A stretch of DNA of 64,000 nt from Dyella mobilis (GTDB lineage Bacteria; Pseudomonadota; Gammaproteobacteria; Xanthomonadales; Rhodanobacteraceae), in the NCBI RefSeq assembly GCF_016904945.1, contig NZ_JADIKF010000039.1, positions 1,054,001 through 1,118,000 on the forward strand, in the 5' to 3' direction. Position 1 is the stretch's first letter, and each line of letters opens with the position of its first letter. Positions 28,886 to 37,831 of the stretch are shown piece after piece. The position numbers were made by a program, and so were the translations under genes. The notes beneath the pieces were generated by a model. The model did no database searches, had not been told where the DNA came from, and saw only the letters and a program-made list of their open reading frames with translations.

Positions 28886-29809
28886 ATGATCGTAAGACCG
28901 CGCAAGGCACACTCCGTCACGACGCTGCTGTTTGCCCTGAAGGGATCGATCGTCCCGATCATCTGGCCGCGCGTGGCCTACACCATGCTGCTCTCGCTCG
29001 CCGTGGTCGTGGCGGAGCGGCATGGGCTGGCGGTCGGCTTTACCTTGAATGCCGCGCCATTGACGTTGTTGGGATTGACGTTGGCGATCTTCCTGGGCTT
29101 TCGCAATAACGTGGCCTATCAGCGATGGTGGGAGGGGCGCACTTTGTGGGGCGACCTGTTGATCGCATCGCGCAATCTTGCCCGGCAAACGCGGGCCTTC
29201 ATGCCCTCATTGGACGAGGCCAGGCATCGCGAGCTGGTCAATGGCCTGATCGGTTTCGCGCATGCCTTGCGCCATCACCTGCGCGGCAGTTCGCCCGATG
29301 CCGACCTTGCGCGCTGGCTGCCTGCCGAAGCGAGAGAAAAGGTGCTTGCTTCGGCGAACCGGCCCAATGCGTTGCTGGGATTCCTTGGGGTTTCCTACGC
29401 GCGCGCCGCGCGCGACGCCGGTATCGACAGCATGCTGCTTGTCGAAATGGATCACGAGCTCAACCAGTTGTCCCGCACCTTCGGCGGATGCGAGCGCATT
29501 AAAGGCACGCCCATTCCCTTTGCCTACATTCTGTTGTTGCATCGAACGGTGCACGTGTATTGCTTCATGCTGCCGTTCTGCCTGATCGGACCGCTGGGCT
29601 GGCTGACACCGTTGGCGGTCGGTATTCTCGCGTATACGTTTTTCGGGCTCGATGCGATCGGCGAGCAGATCGAAGATCCGTTCGACCTGCTGCCCAACGA
29701 TCTGCCGCTCGATGCGATGAGCCGCACCATTGAACGCGACCTGCTCAGCCTGCAAGGGGCTTCGGATTTGCCGCCGCCGCTGGAGCCTCAGGATTTCGTC
29801 TTGCTTTGA
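28886..29809 (+). CDS. Bestrophin-like (UPF0187/YneE) membrane channel
   Basis: A 307-residue bacterial bestrophin-family protein. The landmarks are the FRNNVAYQRWWEGRTLWGDL segment, which is close to the family signature, followed by a cytoplasmic helical region and the IPFAYILLLHRTVHVYCFMLPF helix. The end of the domain has LDAIGEQIEDPFDLLPNDLPLD, matching the conserved EDPFG-type region. Bacterial bestrophins form pentameric ion channels in the inner membrane. ATG 28886 was chosen; the open frame 16 codons upstream contains no ribosome site. Confidence 0.87.
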   Translation: MIVRPRKAHSVTTLLFALKGSIVPIIWPRVAYTMLLSLAVVVAERHGLAVGFTLNAAPLTLLGLTLAIFLGFRNNVAYQRWWEGRTLWGDLLIASRNLARQTRAFMPSLDEARHRELVNGLIGFAHALRHHLRGSSPDADLARWLPAEAREKVLASANRPNALLGFLGVSYARAARDAGIDSMLLVEMDHELNQLSRTFGGCERIKGTPIPFAYILLLHRTVHVYCFMLPFCLIGPLGWLTPLAVGILAYTFFGLDAIGEQIEDPFDLLPNDLPLDAMSRTIERDLLSLQGASDLPPPLEPQDFVLL

Positions 29810-29857
29810 GTTTTCGTTTGCACCCGGCCTGCAACAGCCGTTGCCGGAGCATGGCGC

Positions 29858-30133
29858 TCATCCCGATAGCAGATTGTTTTCGGTCTCGTCGACGAAGCGC
29901 GAGTAAGCCAGTTCAACCTGACCGTTCGGCCCGATCGTGGCGGTCACCGTCAGCTTGTACTGCGCGGGCGCACTGGCGGTGAACACCGAAGGCTGGCCCG
30001 GCACAGGATGAAAATCGGCGCCATTTATTTCGACACCCCAGGGCGTGGAGTTGTAGACATCCCACGCGGCGTTGTCGTCGTTGCCTTGCGGCGGCGGCAT
30101 CGGAACGGCAAGCTTGAGATTGCCCTTGAGCAT
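29858..30133 (-). CDS. Small hypothetical protein
   Basis: A 91-residue soluble protein of unknown function, beginning MLKGNLKLAVPMPPPQGNDD. It starts at ATG 30133, which has a good upstream GAGGAGAGG site; a further ATG 15 codons upstream at 30178 is unlikely. It lacks a signal peptide and membrane segment. The C-terminal half (SAPAQYKLTVTATIGPNGQVELAYSRFV) looks like an immunoglobulin-like beta sandwich. It stands alone between bestrophin and the next small gene. Confidence 0.6.
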   Translation of the reverse strand: MLKGNLKLAVPMPPPQGNDDNAAWDVYNSTPWGVEINGADFHPVPGQPSVFTASAPAQYKLTVTATIGPNGQVELAYSRFVDETENNLLSG

Positions 30134-30240
30134 GGTCCTCTCCTCGACGTTGCGACGGTGGACTAGCTGTTTTCGCACGATGGCGTGGCATCATAGCGCC
30201 GCATGGGCGCGTTGGATGGAAGGCGCCCCGGAGGCTCGAA

Positions 30241-30444
30241 GTGGCAAAGCCCAACATGCCGCGCAACACCTTCAACCCGTTCGCACTCGGGCTCCTCGTA
30301 CTGTTCTTGCTGGGCCTCAACCAGGTGATTGCGCATCGCTACTACCCGGCAAGCATTGCCTTGCAGGTGCTGTTTACGACTTGGCTGGTGGTGGGCTCGG
30401 CCTGGCTGGTGTGGCGTCGCTGGAAGGCGCGGAAGCGCTTTTAA
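30241..30444 (+). CDS. Small inner-membrane protein
   Basis: A 67-residue protein with two hydrophobic segments (about residues 15-31 and 39-56) and a basic C-terminus ([10 protein letters not shown]), typical of a small inner-membrane protein with a cytoplasmic tail. GTG 30241 has GGAGG six bases upstream; ATG 30256 is an alternative. It overlaps the end of the convergent LysR gene by 4 nt. Function unknown. Confidence 0.55.
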   Translation: MAKPNMPRNTFNPFALGLLVLFLLGLNQVIAHRYYPASIALQVLFTTWLVVGSAWLVWRRWKARKRF

Positions 30445-31352
30445 TCCAACGATTTTTGCGCATCCGCAGATGGCGCGAGCGCGCGGCGCAACCACGCAGC
30501 CAATGCCTCGATGCGACTGTCGTTGCGCCGGCGTGGCGCAGCCAGAATCCATTGCGCATCGGTTTGCCGGAATCCCCATGGTGCGAGCAGGCGTCCGGCG
30601 TCTAGGTCGTCTTGCACCAGTTGCTCCGGCGCAATGGCTACGCCAAGTCCTGCCACGGCCGCTTCCAACATGTAGAACAGGCGCGTAAAGCCCTGGCCGT
30701 AATGCAGCGCAGCCTGCACGTCGCCGGCTTTTGCCCAGGTCGGCCATGCCTGCGGGCGCGAGCTGGTGTGCAGCAGCGCCTCGTTTTCCAGGGCTGCCGG
30801 GCCGTGCTCGCGCAGACGGACGAGTCCCGGATAGCGTGGGCTGACCACGGGGCCGATGCGTTCCGGTGCCAGTTCATGCACCTGCCAGCCGGCCGGCCAC
30901 GGGGCGGCGGCGAGCACCAGGGCGGCATCGGGTTCGGCACGCTGTGGCGCCAGGGGGTCTTCTTCGGGCGATAGATGCAGGCGGAGGGCCGGCAGATCGC
31001 GTTCCAGCCGGTCCAGCCGCGGGATCACCCAACGCGCCAGCAGGCTGCTGGGACAGCTGAGCACGAACGGAGCCTGGCCCCGGCTGCGCTGCAACTCCGA
31101 CCAGCCGTCGCGCAGCTGGTCGAAAGCGTTGGCGACCCGGTCGCGCAACTGCTCGCCGACGGCGGTGAGGGCGATGCCGCGCCCAAGCCGCGTGAACAGC
31201 GGCTGCCCCAGCGCCTGCTCCAAAACCCGCAGCTGGCGGCTGATGGCGCCGTGGGTGACGTGCAGTTCTTCGGCGGCGCGGCTGACGCTGCCCAGCCGGG
31301 CCGTCGCCTCGAAGGCGCGCAGGGCATTCAGCGAGGGCAGGTCGCGGCTCAA
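30441..31352 (-). CDS. LysR-family regulator divergent from trpBA (TrpI-like candidate)
   Basis: A LysR-type regulator of about 303 residues from TTG 31352. The helix-turn-helix is at [41 protein letters not shown], followed by an effector-binding domain. The [11 protein letters not shown] start puts it in the GcvA/TrpI/AmpR group. It is divergent from trpB, the arrangement of TrpI and trpBA in pseudomonads, where the regulator responds to indoleglycerol phosphate. The only ATG in frame is 31448; using it would add 32 atypical residues and occupy most of the trp promoter region, so TTG is preferred although no clear ribosome site precedes it. Confidence 0.82.
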   Translation of the reverse strand: MSRDLPSLNALRAFEATARLGSVSRAAEELHVTHGAISRQLRVLEQALGQPLFTRLGRGIALTAVGEQLRDRVANAFDQLRDGWSELQRSRGQAPFVLSCPSSLLARWVIPRLDRLERDLPALRLHLSPEEDPLAPQRAEPDAALVLAAAPWPAGWQVHELAPERIGPVVSPRYPGLVRLREHGPAALENEALLHTSSRPQAWPTWAKAGDVQAALHYGQGFTRLFYMLEAAVAGLGVAIAPEQLVQDDLDAGRLLAPWGFRQTDAQWILAAPRRRNDSRIEALAAWLRRALAPSADAQKSLD

Positions 31353-31383
31353 GCGATTTGTGAGTTTTTCTGACGAATGGTGG

Positions 31384-31439
31384 CCATCATATCGCTTTTT
31401 TATATGGTGGAATCGCGTTATTTTCTGCCATCTGATGGC
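31384..31439. promoter_or_regulatory. Candidate trpBA operator region
   Basis: Two dyads lie in the 130-bp divergent region: CCATCATAT/ATATGGTGG (9-bp arms, one mismatch, 31384-31410) and GCCATCTGATGGC (31427-31439). The spacing of about 43 bp between their starts suits the recognition and activation half-sites of a LysR regulator. Confidence 0.4.
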
Positions 31440-31482
31440 TGCGGCCATCTGTGACTTTGGCTGTCAGTACAGGACTTGACCC

Positions 31483-32694
31483 ATGCCCACGATCGAGGAT
31501 TTCCAGAGCTGGCCGGACGCCCATGGGCGCTTCGGCAATTTCGGCGGGCAATACGTCGCCGAAACCCTGATGGCGCCGCTGGCCGAGTTGACCGAGGCCT
31601 ATCTGCGCCTGCGTGAAGATCCGGAATTCCTGGCCGAGCTGGACCGCGACCTGACTCACTACGTGGGGCGTCCCAGCCCGATCTATCACGCCGAGCGGCT
31701 GTCCCGGCACATTGGCGGCGCGCGCATTCTGCTCAAGCGCGAAGACCTCAATCACACCGGCGCGCACAAGATCAACAACACCATCGGCCAGGCGCTGGTC
31801 GCCAAGCGCATGGGCAAGCCGCGCATCATCGCGGAAACCGGTGCGGGCCAGCACGGCGTGGCCAGCGCCACCGTTGCGGCGCGTTTCGGCCTGAAGTGCG
31901 TGGTGTACATGGGTGCGGTCGATATCGAGCGCCAGAAGATCAACGTGTACCGCATGAAGCTGCTGGGCGCCGAGGTGGTGCCGGTCACCTCGGGCTCCAA
32001 GACGCTCAAGGATGCCTTGAACGAAGCGATGCGCGATTGGGTGACCAACGTCGCCGACACCTTCTACATCATTGGCACCGTGGCCGGGCCGCATCCGTAT
32101 CCGATGATGGTGCGCGATTTCAACGCCATCGTGGGGCGCGAGGCACGCGCACAGATGCTGGAGCAATACGGGCGCCTGCCGGATGTGCTGACGGCGTGCG
32201 TCGGCGGCGGTTCCAATGCGATCGGCCTGTTCCATGCGTTCCTCAATGATCGCCAGGTACGCATCGTCGGCGCCGAAGCGGCGGGCGAGGGCATTGCCAG
32301 TGGTCATCACGCCGCTTCGCTGGCCGCCGGAAGGCCGGGCGTACTGCATGGCAACCGCACCTACGTGTTGTGCGACGACAATGGGCAGATCACCGAAACG
32401 CATTCGGTGTCTGCCGGCCTGGACTATCCCGGCGTCGGCCCCGAGCATGCTTTCCTGAAAGACGCAGGTCGCGCCGACTATGTGGGTGTGACCGACGACG
32501 AAGCGCTGGAAGCTTTCCATCTGCTGGCGCGCACCGAGGGCATTCTTGCCGCGCTGGAATCGAGCCACGCGGTGGCGCAGGCGATGAAGCTGGCGCGCGA
32601 ACTGCCCAAGGACGGCATCGTGCTATGCAACCTTTCCGGCCGCGGCGACAAAGACGTCCACACGATTGCCGCGCGAGAAGGAGTGCAGGTATGA
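31483..32694 (+). CDS. trpB: Tryptophan synthase beta chain
   Basis: A 403-residue protein, the normal length for TrpB. The PLP lysine is Lys96 in [15 protein letters not shown], and the phosphate-binding loop is [14 protein letters not shown]. The subunit condenses indole with serine to form tryptophan. It overlaps trpA by 4 nt, and both form the alpha2-beta2 complex. The LysR regulator lies divergently upstream. Confidence 0.98.
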   Translation: MPTIEDFQSWPDAHGRFGNFGGQYVAETLMAPLAELTEAYLRLREDPEFLAELDRDLTHYVGRPSPIYHAERLSRHIGGARILLKREDLNHTGAHKINNTIGQALVAKRMGKPRIIAETGAGQHGVASATVAARFGLKCVVYMGAVDIERQKINVYRMKLLGAEVVPVTSGSKTLKDALNEAMRDWVTNVADTFYIIGTVAGPHPYPMMVRDFNAIVGREARAQMLEQYGRLPDVLTACVGGGSNAIGLFHAFLNDRQVRIVGAEAAGEGIASGHHAASLAAGRPGVLHGNRTYVLCDDNGQITETHSVSAGLDYPGVGPEHAFLKDAGRADYVGVTDDEALEAFHLLARTEGILAALESSHAVAQAMKLARELPKDGIVLCNLSGRGDKDVHTIAAREGVQV

Positions 32695-33491
32695 GCCGAA
32701 TCGACCGTCGTTTCGCCGCGCTGAAAGCCGCAGGCCGCACCGGCTTGATACCTTTCGTCACCGCGGGCGATCCCGCACCCGAGCACAGCGTGGCGCTGAT
32801 GCATGCACTGGTCGACGCCGGCGCGGACCTGATCGAACTGGGCGTGCCGTTTTCCGATCCGATGGCCGATGGCCCGGTGATCCAGCATGCCAGCGAACGC
32901 GCCATCGCCCGAGGCGTGGGGCTGGCCGACGTGCTGGCCTGGGTGGCGGCGTTTCGCGAGCGCGACCGGGATACTCCGGTGGTGCTGATGGGCTATCTCA
33001 ATCCGGTGGAAATCCACGGTTATGAGCGTTTCGCCGCCGAAGCTGCCAATGCGGGCGTGGATGGCGTGCTGCTGGTCGATTGTCCGTTGGAGGAGTCCCA
33101 GGTGCTCGCGCCTTTGCGCGCAGCGGGTTTGCAGCAGATCCTGCTCGCTGCGCCAACGACCGCACCCGCGCGTATGGCGAAGTTGTGCGAAGCGGCAGAG
33201 GGTTTCCTGTACTATGTATCGTTCGCCGGCATTACCGGGGCGGGGCGTTTGAGTACCCAGGATATCGCCGCACGCGTGGCGGATATCCGGTCTCACGCCA
33301 AGGCACCGGTGGCTGTGGGCTTTGGTGTCAAGGATGCGCAGAGCGCGAAGGCCATTGCAGGATTTGCCGATGCTGTCGTGATCGGCAGTGCGCTGGTCGA
33401 GCGGCTCGAAGGTTTGACCCACGTGCCGGACATCGTGGCAAGGGCGGGAGATTTTCTCCGCCCGATCCGCGCGGCGCTGGACGAAGCTTGA
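32691..33491 (+). CDS. trpA: Tryptophan synthase alpha chain
   Basis: A 266-residue TIM-barrel protein. The catalytic residues Glu49 and Asp60 are both present in [17 protein letters not shown]. It cleaves indole-3-glycerol phosphate to indole and passes indole to TrpB. ATG 32691 overlaps the trpB stop and has AAGGAG nearby; the frame is open further upstream only because it runs through trpB. Confidence 0.97.
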   Translation: MSRIDRRFAALKAAGRTGLIPFVTAGDPAPEHSVALMHALVDAGADLIELGVPFSDPMADGPVIQHASERAIARGVGLADVLAWVAAFRERDRDTPVVLMGYLNPVEIHGYERFAAEAANAGVDGVLLVDCPLEESQVLAPLRAAGLQQILLAAPTTAPARMAKLCEAAEGFLYYVSFAGITGAGRLSTQDIAARVADIRSHAKAPVAVGFGVKDAQSAKAIAGFADAVVIGSALVERLEGLTHVPDIVARAGDFLRPIRAALDEA

Positions 33492-33739
33492 TTTCTTGCT
33501 CTCCCTTTGAGGAGGGGGTAAGGGCGGGAAGCCGGGATTCGCGGTAATCCAAACAGGGAACGGTTGTGGGCCCGCGTGGTCCTACAGCTTGAACGAGGCC
33601 GGGTCGTCCTCGCCCTTTTTCTTTTCGGATCAGGCTCCATAGCAAAGCCTGGCCCGAAACGGCAAAGGGATGCGCGTTTCGTACGCGTGACCGGGCGCGC
33701 CGAACAGGCGGCGCTAGTTTCCAGATTGAGGCGTATGCA

Positions 33740-34609
33740 ATGAATTGGCTGCAAAAAATCATGGCACCCCGCGCGCGGACGCAGAGTTCCGCGGCAGGCA
33801 AGGGCAAGGTACCCGAAGGTGTATGGGAGAAATGCGCAGGCTGCGGTGCGGTGCTGTACCGGCCGGAGCTGGAGCGCAATCTGATGGTGTGCCCCAAGTG
33901 CAGCCATCATCACGCGATCGGTGCACGCGAGCGCCTGCTGGCACTGCTCGATGAAGGCAGCGCGCAGGAGCATTGGGCCAGCATGGAGCCCAGCGACCCG
34001 CTCAAGTTCCGCGATTCCAAGAAGTACCGCGACCGCATCTCTGCATCGCAAAAGTCCACCGGCGAGAAAGATGCGCTGATTGCGATGAGCGGCAAGTTGA
34101 AGGACAAGCCGCTGATGGCGGTAGCCTTCGAGTTTTCCTACATGGGCGGCTCGATGGGTTCGGTGGTCGGTGAGAAATTCACCCGCGCCGCCGAACGCGC
34201 GCTCGCCGAGCGCAGTGCGCTGGTGTGTTTCTCCGCCAGCGGCGGTGCGCGCATGCAGGAAGCATTGTTCTCGCTGATGCAGATGGCCAAGACGTCCGCC
34301 GCGCTGGCGCGTTTGCGCGAAGCCGGCGTGCCTTATATCAGCGTGCTGACCAATCCCACCACCGGCGGCGTGTCGGCAAGCCTGGCGATGCTGGGCGACA
34401 TCAATGTTGCCGAACCGAAAGCGCAGATCGGCTTCGCCGGTCGTCGCGTAATCGAGCAGACGGTGCGCGAAACGCTGCCGGAAGGCTTCCAGACCTCGGA
34501 GTTCCTGCTTGAGCACGGCGCCATCGACATGATCGTCGACCGTCGCCAGATGCGCGACAAGCTGACCGACGTGCTCGGCATCTTGCGCAAGGTGCCGCGG
34601 GCTGCGTAA
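33740..34609 (+). CDS. accD: Acetyl-CoA carboxylase carboxyltransferase subunit beta
   Basis: A 289-residue AccD protein. The N-terminal zinc ribbon has two CxxC pairs (CAGCG and CPKCSHH), followed by the crotonase-like carboxyltransferase core with SGGARMQEA and [10 protein letters not shown]. It forms the biotin carboxyltransferase with AccA for fatty acid synthesis. The order trpB-trpA-accD is common in gammaproteobacteria. Here 248 bp separate trpA from accD, with no gene seen between them. The usual next gene, folC, is absent. Confidence 0.97.
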   Translation: MNWLQKIMAPRARTQSSAAGKGKVPEGVWEKCAGCGAVLYRPELERNLMVCPKCSHHHAIGARERLLALLDEGSAQEHWASMEPSDPLKFRDSKKYRDRISASQKSTGEKDALIAMSGKLKDKPLMAVAFEFSYMGGSMGSVVGEKFTRAAERALAERSALVCFSASGGARMQEALFSLMQMAKTSAALARLREAGVPYISVLTNPTTGGVSASLAMLGDINVAEPKAQIGFAGRRVIEQTVRETLPEGFQTSEFLLEHGAIDMIVDRRQMRDKLTDVLGILRKVPRAA

Positions 34610-34632
34610 GCACGCATCACGTGCGAGCAAAG

Positions 34633-34656
34633 AGCCGCCTTCGGGCGGCTTTTTTG
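34633..34656 (+). terminator. Rho-independent terminator after accD
   Basis: AGCCGCC and GGCGGCT form a 7-bp stem around a TTCG loop, followed directly by TTTTTTG. It is 23 bp after the accD stop. Confidence 0.9.
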
Positions 34657-34698
34657 TTTTTCTCCGTCGTTCGCCGCAGCGGGAGAACAAGCCGTGCG

Positions 34699-34815
34699 TT
34701 TTCCACAGCCCACGTGGACGACCTTTGGAAAAGCCTGTGGAAAAACCTTCTATGCAGTTGTGCCATCAACCACTTGGCACGCAATGATGAAAGTTTGCGC
34801 AGAAAGTGCGCGTAG
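34699..34815. repeat. Degenerate leading copy of the 162-bp repeat
   Basis: This stretch begins with TTTTCCACAG at 34699 and has the perfect inverted partner CTGTGGAAAA at 34735-34744, like the repeat units that follow, but then diverges. Both 9-mers TTTTCCACA fit the DnaA-box consensus TTWTNCACA, one on each strand. Confidence 0.6.
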
Positions 34816-35390
34816 TTTTCCACAGCGATTGTGGAAAGCATCCGGTAGAGCCTGTGGATAGGTGCGCTATGTCGTTGAGCGCAAAGCACGTGCGTACAGT
34901 GTGGCGTGCGAATGACCAGCACGCGAGCGCATCAAAATGCTTGCAATGTTGCCGTGCACGTGCGTGATGCGACATTGTTTTCCACAGCGGTTGTGGAAAT
35001 CATTCGGTAGAGCTTGTGGATAGGTGCGCTATGTCGTTGAGCGCAAAGCACGTGCGTACAGTGTGGCGTGCGAATGACCAGCACGCGAGCGCATCAAAAT
35101 GCTTGCAATGTTGCTGCGAACGTGCGTGATGCGACATTGTTTTCCACAGCGGTTGTGGAAAGTATCCGGTAGAGCTTGTGGATAGGTGTGCTATGTCGTT
35201 GAGCGCAAAGCGCGTACGTACAGTGTGATGAGCGAATGATCAGCACACGAGCGCATCAAAATGCTTGCAATGTTGTTGCGCACGTGCGTGATGCGACATT
35301 GTTTTCCACAGCCATTGTGGAAAGTATCCGGTAGAGCTTGTGGATAGGTGCGCTATGTCGTTGAGCGCAAAGCAGGTGCGTACGGCGTGA
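34816..35390. repeat. Tandem 162-bp repeat array with DnaA-box-like dyads (3.5 copies)
   Basis: Units start at 34816, 34978, 35140 and 35302, exactly 162 bp apart; the fourth is partial and fades towards the end of the PAP2 gene. Each starts with the dyad TTTCCACA-5 bases-TGTGGAAA. The 8-bp arms are identical in all four units while the loop changes (GCGAT, GCGGT, GCGGT, GCCAT). About 15 bases later comes TGTGGATAGG. TTTTCCACA fits the DnaA-box consensus TTWTNCACA, and CTATCCACA differs from the strong box TTATCCACA at one base. Units 1 and 2 differ at only about nine positions. No credible gene is present. Units also share a CACGTGCG word twice. Confidence 0.9.
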
Positions 35391-35418
35391 CGAACGATTG
35401 ATCAAACGCGCCGATGGA

Positions 35419-35991
35419 TCAGGCCAGCCACTGCGGCGCGTCGTGCACCAGCCACAGCGAAAGCGAACCGAGGCCGCTGCCCACGACGATGGCCGCGAGT
35501 ACGTCGCTCGGATAGTGCAACCCCAGGATGACGCGCGATGCGGCGACCAGCGCGGTGAAGGTCAGCAGCAGCGGCGCCAGCAACGGGTACCAGGCCAGCG
35601 CGACGATGGTGAAGCCCACGGCCTGCAGGGTGTGTCCGGAGGGGAAGCTGAATTCATCCAGCGGCGGCACATGCGCGATCACGCCGGGGCAGGTGCGGAA
35701 CGGGCGCGGGCGACGCGTCCAACGCTTGAGCAGGCGATAGAGCAGCAGCGCCACCAGGCCGGTGACGGCCATGTGCGCGGCAGCTTCCAGGCCGCGGCGG
35801 CCATCGATCAGGGCCAACGCCGCCATCAGTGCATACCAGAAGATGCCATCGCCAAGCCGGCTGATGACGCCGAAGAACAGCCCCACGGCATGGCGTGCGC
35901 CCCAGCGGTTGGCGGCGATGCACATGCGCCGGTCGAAGGCGTGGCGCGGCAGCGCGACGGGATCAGGCAGGTGCGACGATGTGGCGCTCAT
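35419..35991 (-). CDS. PAP2-family membrane phosphatase
   Basis: A 190-residue integral membrane protein with about five or six helices and all three PAP2 motifs: KRWTRRPRP (KX6RP), PSGH, and SRVILGLHYPSD (SRX5HX3D). These enzymes dephosphorylate lipid pyrophosphates or phosphatidic-acid-like lipids, with the active site facing the periplasm. It overlaps the end of the upstream glycosyltransferase gene by 29 nt on the same strand, so the two are coupled, suggesting a glycolipid pathway. The repeat array begins just beyond its stop. Confidence 0.9.
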   Translation of the reverse strand: MSATSSHLPDPVALPRHAFDRRMCIAANRWGARHAVGLFFGVISRLGDGIFWYALMAALALIDGRRGLEAAAHMAVTGLVALLLYRLLKRWTRRPRPFRTCPGVIAHVPPLDEFSFPSGHTLQAVGFTIVALAWYPLLAPLLLTFTALVAASRVILGLHYPSDVLAAIVVGSGLGSLSLWLVHDAPQWLA

Positions 35992-37120
35992 GCTCGTTCT
36001 CCTCGACCAGTTGTTGCAGTTGATGTTCGAATTCGCGGATCACGGCGTCCGGCGAGAGCCGTTCCACGCTTGCCACGGCAGCGCTGCCCAGGTGGCGGAT
36101 CAGGCGGATGTCGCTGGCTAGCGTGACCGCTGCTGCGGTGAACGCCTGCGCGTCGCCGGAGGCGATGCGAAAGCCGTTGACGCCGTCGATCAGATGCTCG
36201 CGCGCCGCGCCTTCGTTGTAAGCGACCACCGGCAGACCGGCGGACAGCGCTTCCAGAATCACGTTGCCGAAGGTTTCGCTCAGGCTCGGAAAGGAAAACA
36301 TGTCCGCACTGGCGTAATGCGCGGCCAGTGCCTCGTCGCGCTTCATGCCCACGAAGATGAAATCTGGATGCGCTGCCTGCAGTGCTGCGCGTGCCGGGCC
36401 ATCGCCCACCCAGACATAGCGCGCGCTCGGCGTTTTTTGCTGGATGGCGCGGAACGTCGATACCGCCAGGTCCAGGTTTTTCTCCGGTGCGATGCGGCCG
36501 ACATACAACACCACCGGCGTATCGGCATCGACACCCCAACTCTCGCGCAGCGCGTTGTCGCGCCTGGACGGATGGAACAACTTCGTATCCACCGCGCGGC
36601 GCAGCAGGCGTGCGTGGTCCACGCCCATCGCCGCCAACTCGGCGGCCAGTGCGTCGGTGGGCACCAGGGTGATATTGGCGCGGCAGTGGAAGCGGCGCAG
36701 ATAACCGTGCACTACCGGTGTCAGGAAGCCCACGCCGTAGTGGTTGGCGTAAGTGTCGAAGCGGGTATGGAAGCCGGTGGCGACGGGAATGCCCAACCGG
36801 ACCGCCGTCTTCACCGCCGAGCGGCCCAGCGGGCCTTCGGTGGCGACGTAGATGACATCGGGGCGTTGTTCCGACCAGCGCTTGCGCAAGGTGCGCGGCG
36901 CAGGCAGCCCGAAACGCAGGCCGGGGTAGCGGGGCAGGGCCGCGCCGCGCGTTTCCAGGGCATGGATGCCGGGTTCGTCGACGTGGCTGGTTTGCTGGCG
37001 GGGACGGATCAGGTCGATCTCGTGGCCGCGTGAGGCCAGACCGGTAGCCAGACTGTGCACGGTGAGTGCGACACCGTTGATCTCTGGCGGATACGTCTCG
37101 CTGATGATGCCGATACGCAT
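35963..37120 (-). CDS. GT4 glycosyltransferase (MgtA/SQD2-like)
   Basis: A 385-residue GT-B enzyme. The start IGIISETYPPEINGVALTVHSLA, the FHTRFDTYANHYGVGF segment and the C-terminal SFPSLSETFGNVILEALSAGLPVVAYNEGAAREHL match the MgtA/SQD2/PimB-like group of lipid glycosyltransferases. A likely role is adding a hexose (mannose or glucose type) to a lipid acceptor at the inner membrane. It overlaps the PAP2 gene, an arrangement that suggests a two-step lipid modification. The specific sugar is not readable. Confidence 0.85.
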   Translation of the reverse strand: MRIGIISETYPPEINGVALTVHSLATGLASRGHEIDLIRPRQQTSHVDEPGIHALETRGAALPRYPGLRFGLPAPRTLRKRWSEQRPDVIYVATEGPLGRSAVKTAVRLGIPVATGFHTRFDTYANHYGVGFLTPVVHGYLRRFHCRANITLVPTDALAAELAAMGVDHARLLRRAVDTKLFHPSRRDNALRESWGVDADTPVVLYVGRIAPEKNLDLAVSTFRAIQQKTPSARYVWVGDGPARAALQAAHPDFIFVGMKRDEALAAHYASADMFSFPSLSETFGNVILEALSAGLPVVAYNEGAAREHLIDGVNGFRIASGDAQAFTAAAVTLASDIRLIRHLGSAAVASVERLSPDAVIREFEHQLQQLVEENEHERHIVAPA

Positions 37121-37296
37121 GGCGCATCCTCGTCTTGTACGGCGGTAGCTTGCGCCTGCGTGGTTTCGTACAGGTGGCGGTCAGGTGACAGGGCGGTTAC
37201 GGGCGTGACGAAACGCTGAAATCTTGTCGCCAAGCCAACACCCGGTTGCGCTAGATTGCGCGAACCGGTCTTTTCCCTGGATCAGGAGACACGTCG

Positions 37297-37731
37297 ATGA
37301 AACGTCTGTTGCTCGCCCTGGCACTGACTACCGCCGCCGGCTATGCAGTGGCCGCCGAGGCCCCCTCGCTGCCGGCTACCAAAGCCCCTGCCGGGGCCGA
37401 GGTCTACATCATCTCGCCGCAGGACGGGGCGACCGTCCCCCAGACCTTTACCGTTCGGTTCGGGCTCAAGGGTATGGGCGTGGCGCCTGCGGGCGTGGTG
37501 CGCGAAGGCACCGGGCACCACCACTTGCTGGTGGATGTGAAAGATCTGCCGCCAGCCGGCCAGCCGATCCCCAAGGATGCGCAGCACCTCCATTTCGGCG
37601 AGGGCCAGACCGAAACCACCCTCAAGCTCACCCCGGGCACGCATACCTTGCAGCTCGAACTGGGCGATTCCAATCACATCCCGTTCGACCCGCCGCTGGT
37701 GTCGAAGCCGATTACGGTGCACGTGAAGTAA
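37297..37731 (+). CDS. Periplasmic DUF4399 protein
   Basis: A 144-residue protein with a cleavable signal peptide ([20 protein letters not shown], cut near residue 20). The mature part matches the DUF4399 pattern with repeated His positions ([12 protein letters not shown] and [13 protein letters not shown]), suggesting a small metal-binding or beta-sandwich periplasmic protein of unknown role. It has a good AGGAGAC site. It stands alone before gltX. Confidence 0.85.
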   Translation: MKRLLLALALTTAAGYAVAAEAPSLPATKAPAGAEVYIISPQDGATVPQTFTVRFGLKGMGVAPAGVVREGTGHHHLLVDVKDLPPAGQPIPKDAQHLHFGEGQTETTLKLTPGTHTLQLELGDSNHIPFDPPLVSKPITVHVK

Positions 37732-37831
37732 CCCCAAAGAGGACGAAAGCTCCCCGCTTCCTCTTGGGAGGGGGAGTTTGCGCGCGGTATCGGTTAAAAT
37801 TTCCCGTTCTGTCCCGGCGCATCTAGAGATC

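Noticed and set aside
32370..32690. N-terminal extension of trpA
   Set aside because: It is a shadow of trpB; TrpA length and catalytic residue numbers (Glu49, Asp60) fit a start at 32691.
34617..35010. Minus-strand open frames across the accD terminator and repeats
   Set aside because: They run through a strong terminator and repeat DNA, have no ribosome site and no recognisable protein features.
34699..35390. Repeat array as a CRISPR array
   Set aside because: The units are contiguous 162-bp near-identical copies, not short repeats separated by unique spacers, and no cas gene is present.
34699..35390. Repeat array as the chromosomal origin oriC
   Set aside because: dnaA, dnaN, rpmH and gidA are absent and there is no AT-rich unwinding region; a cryptic or accessory DnaA-binding role remains possible.
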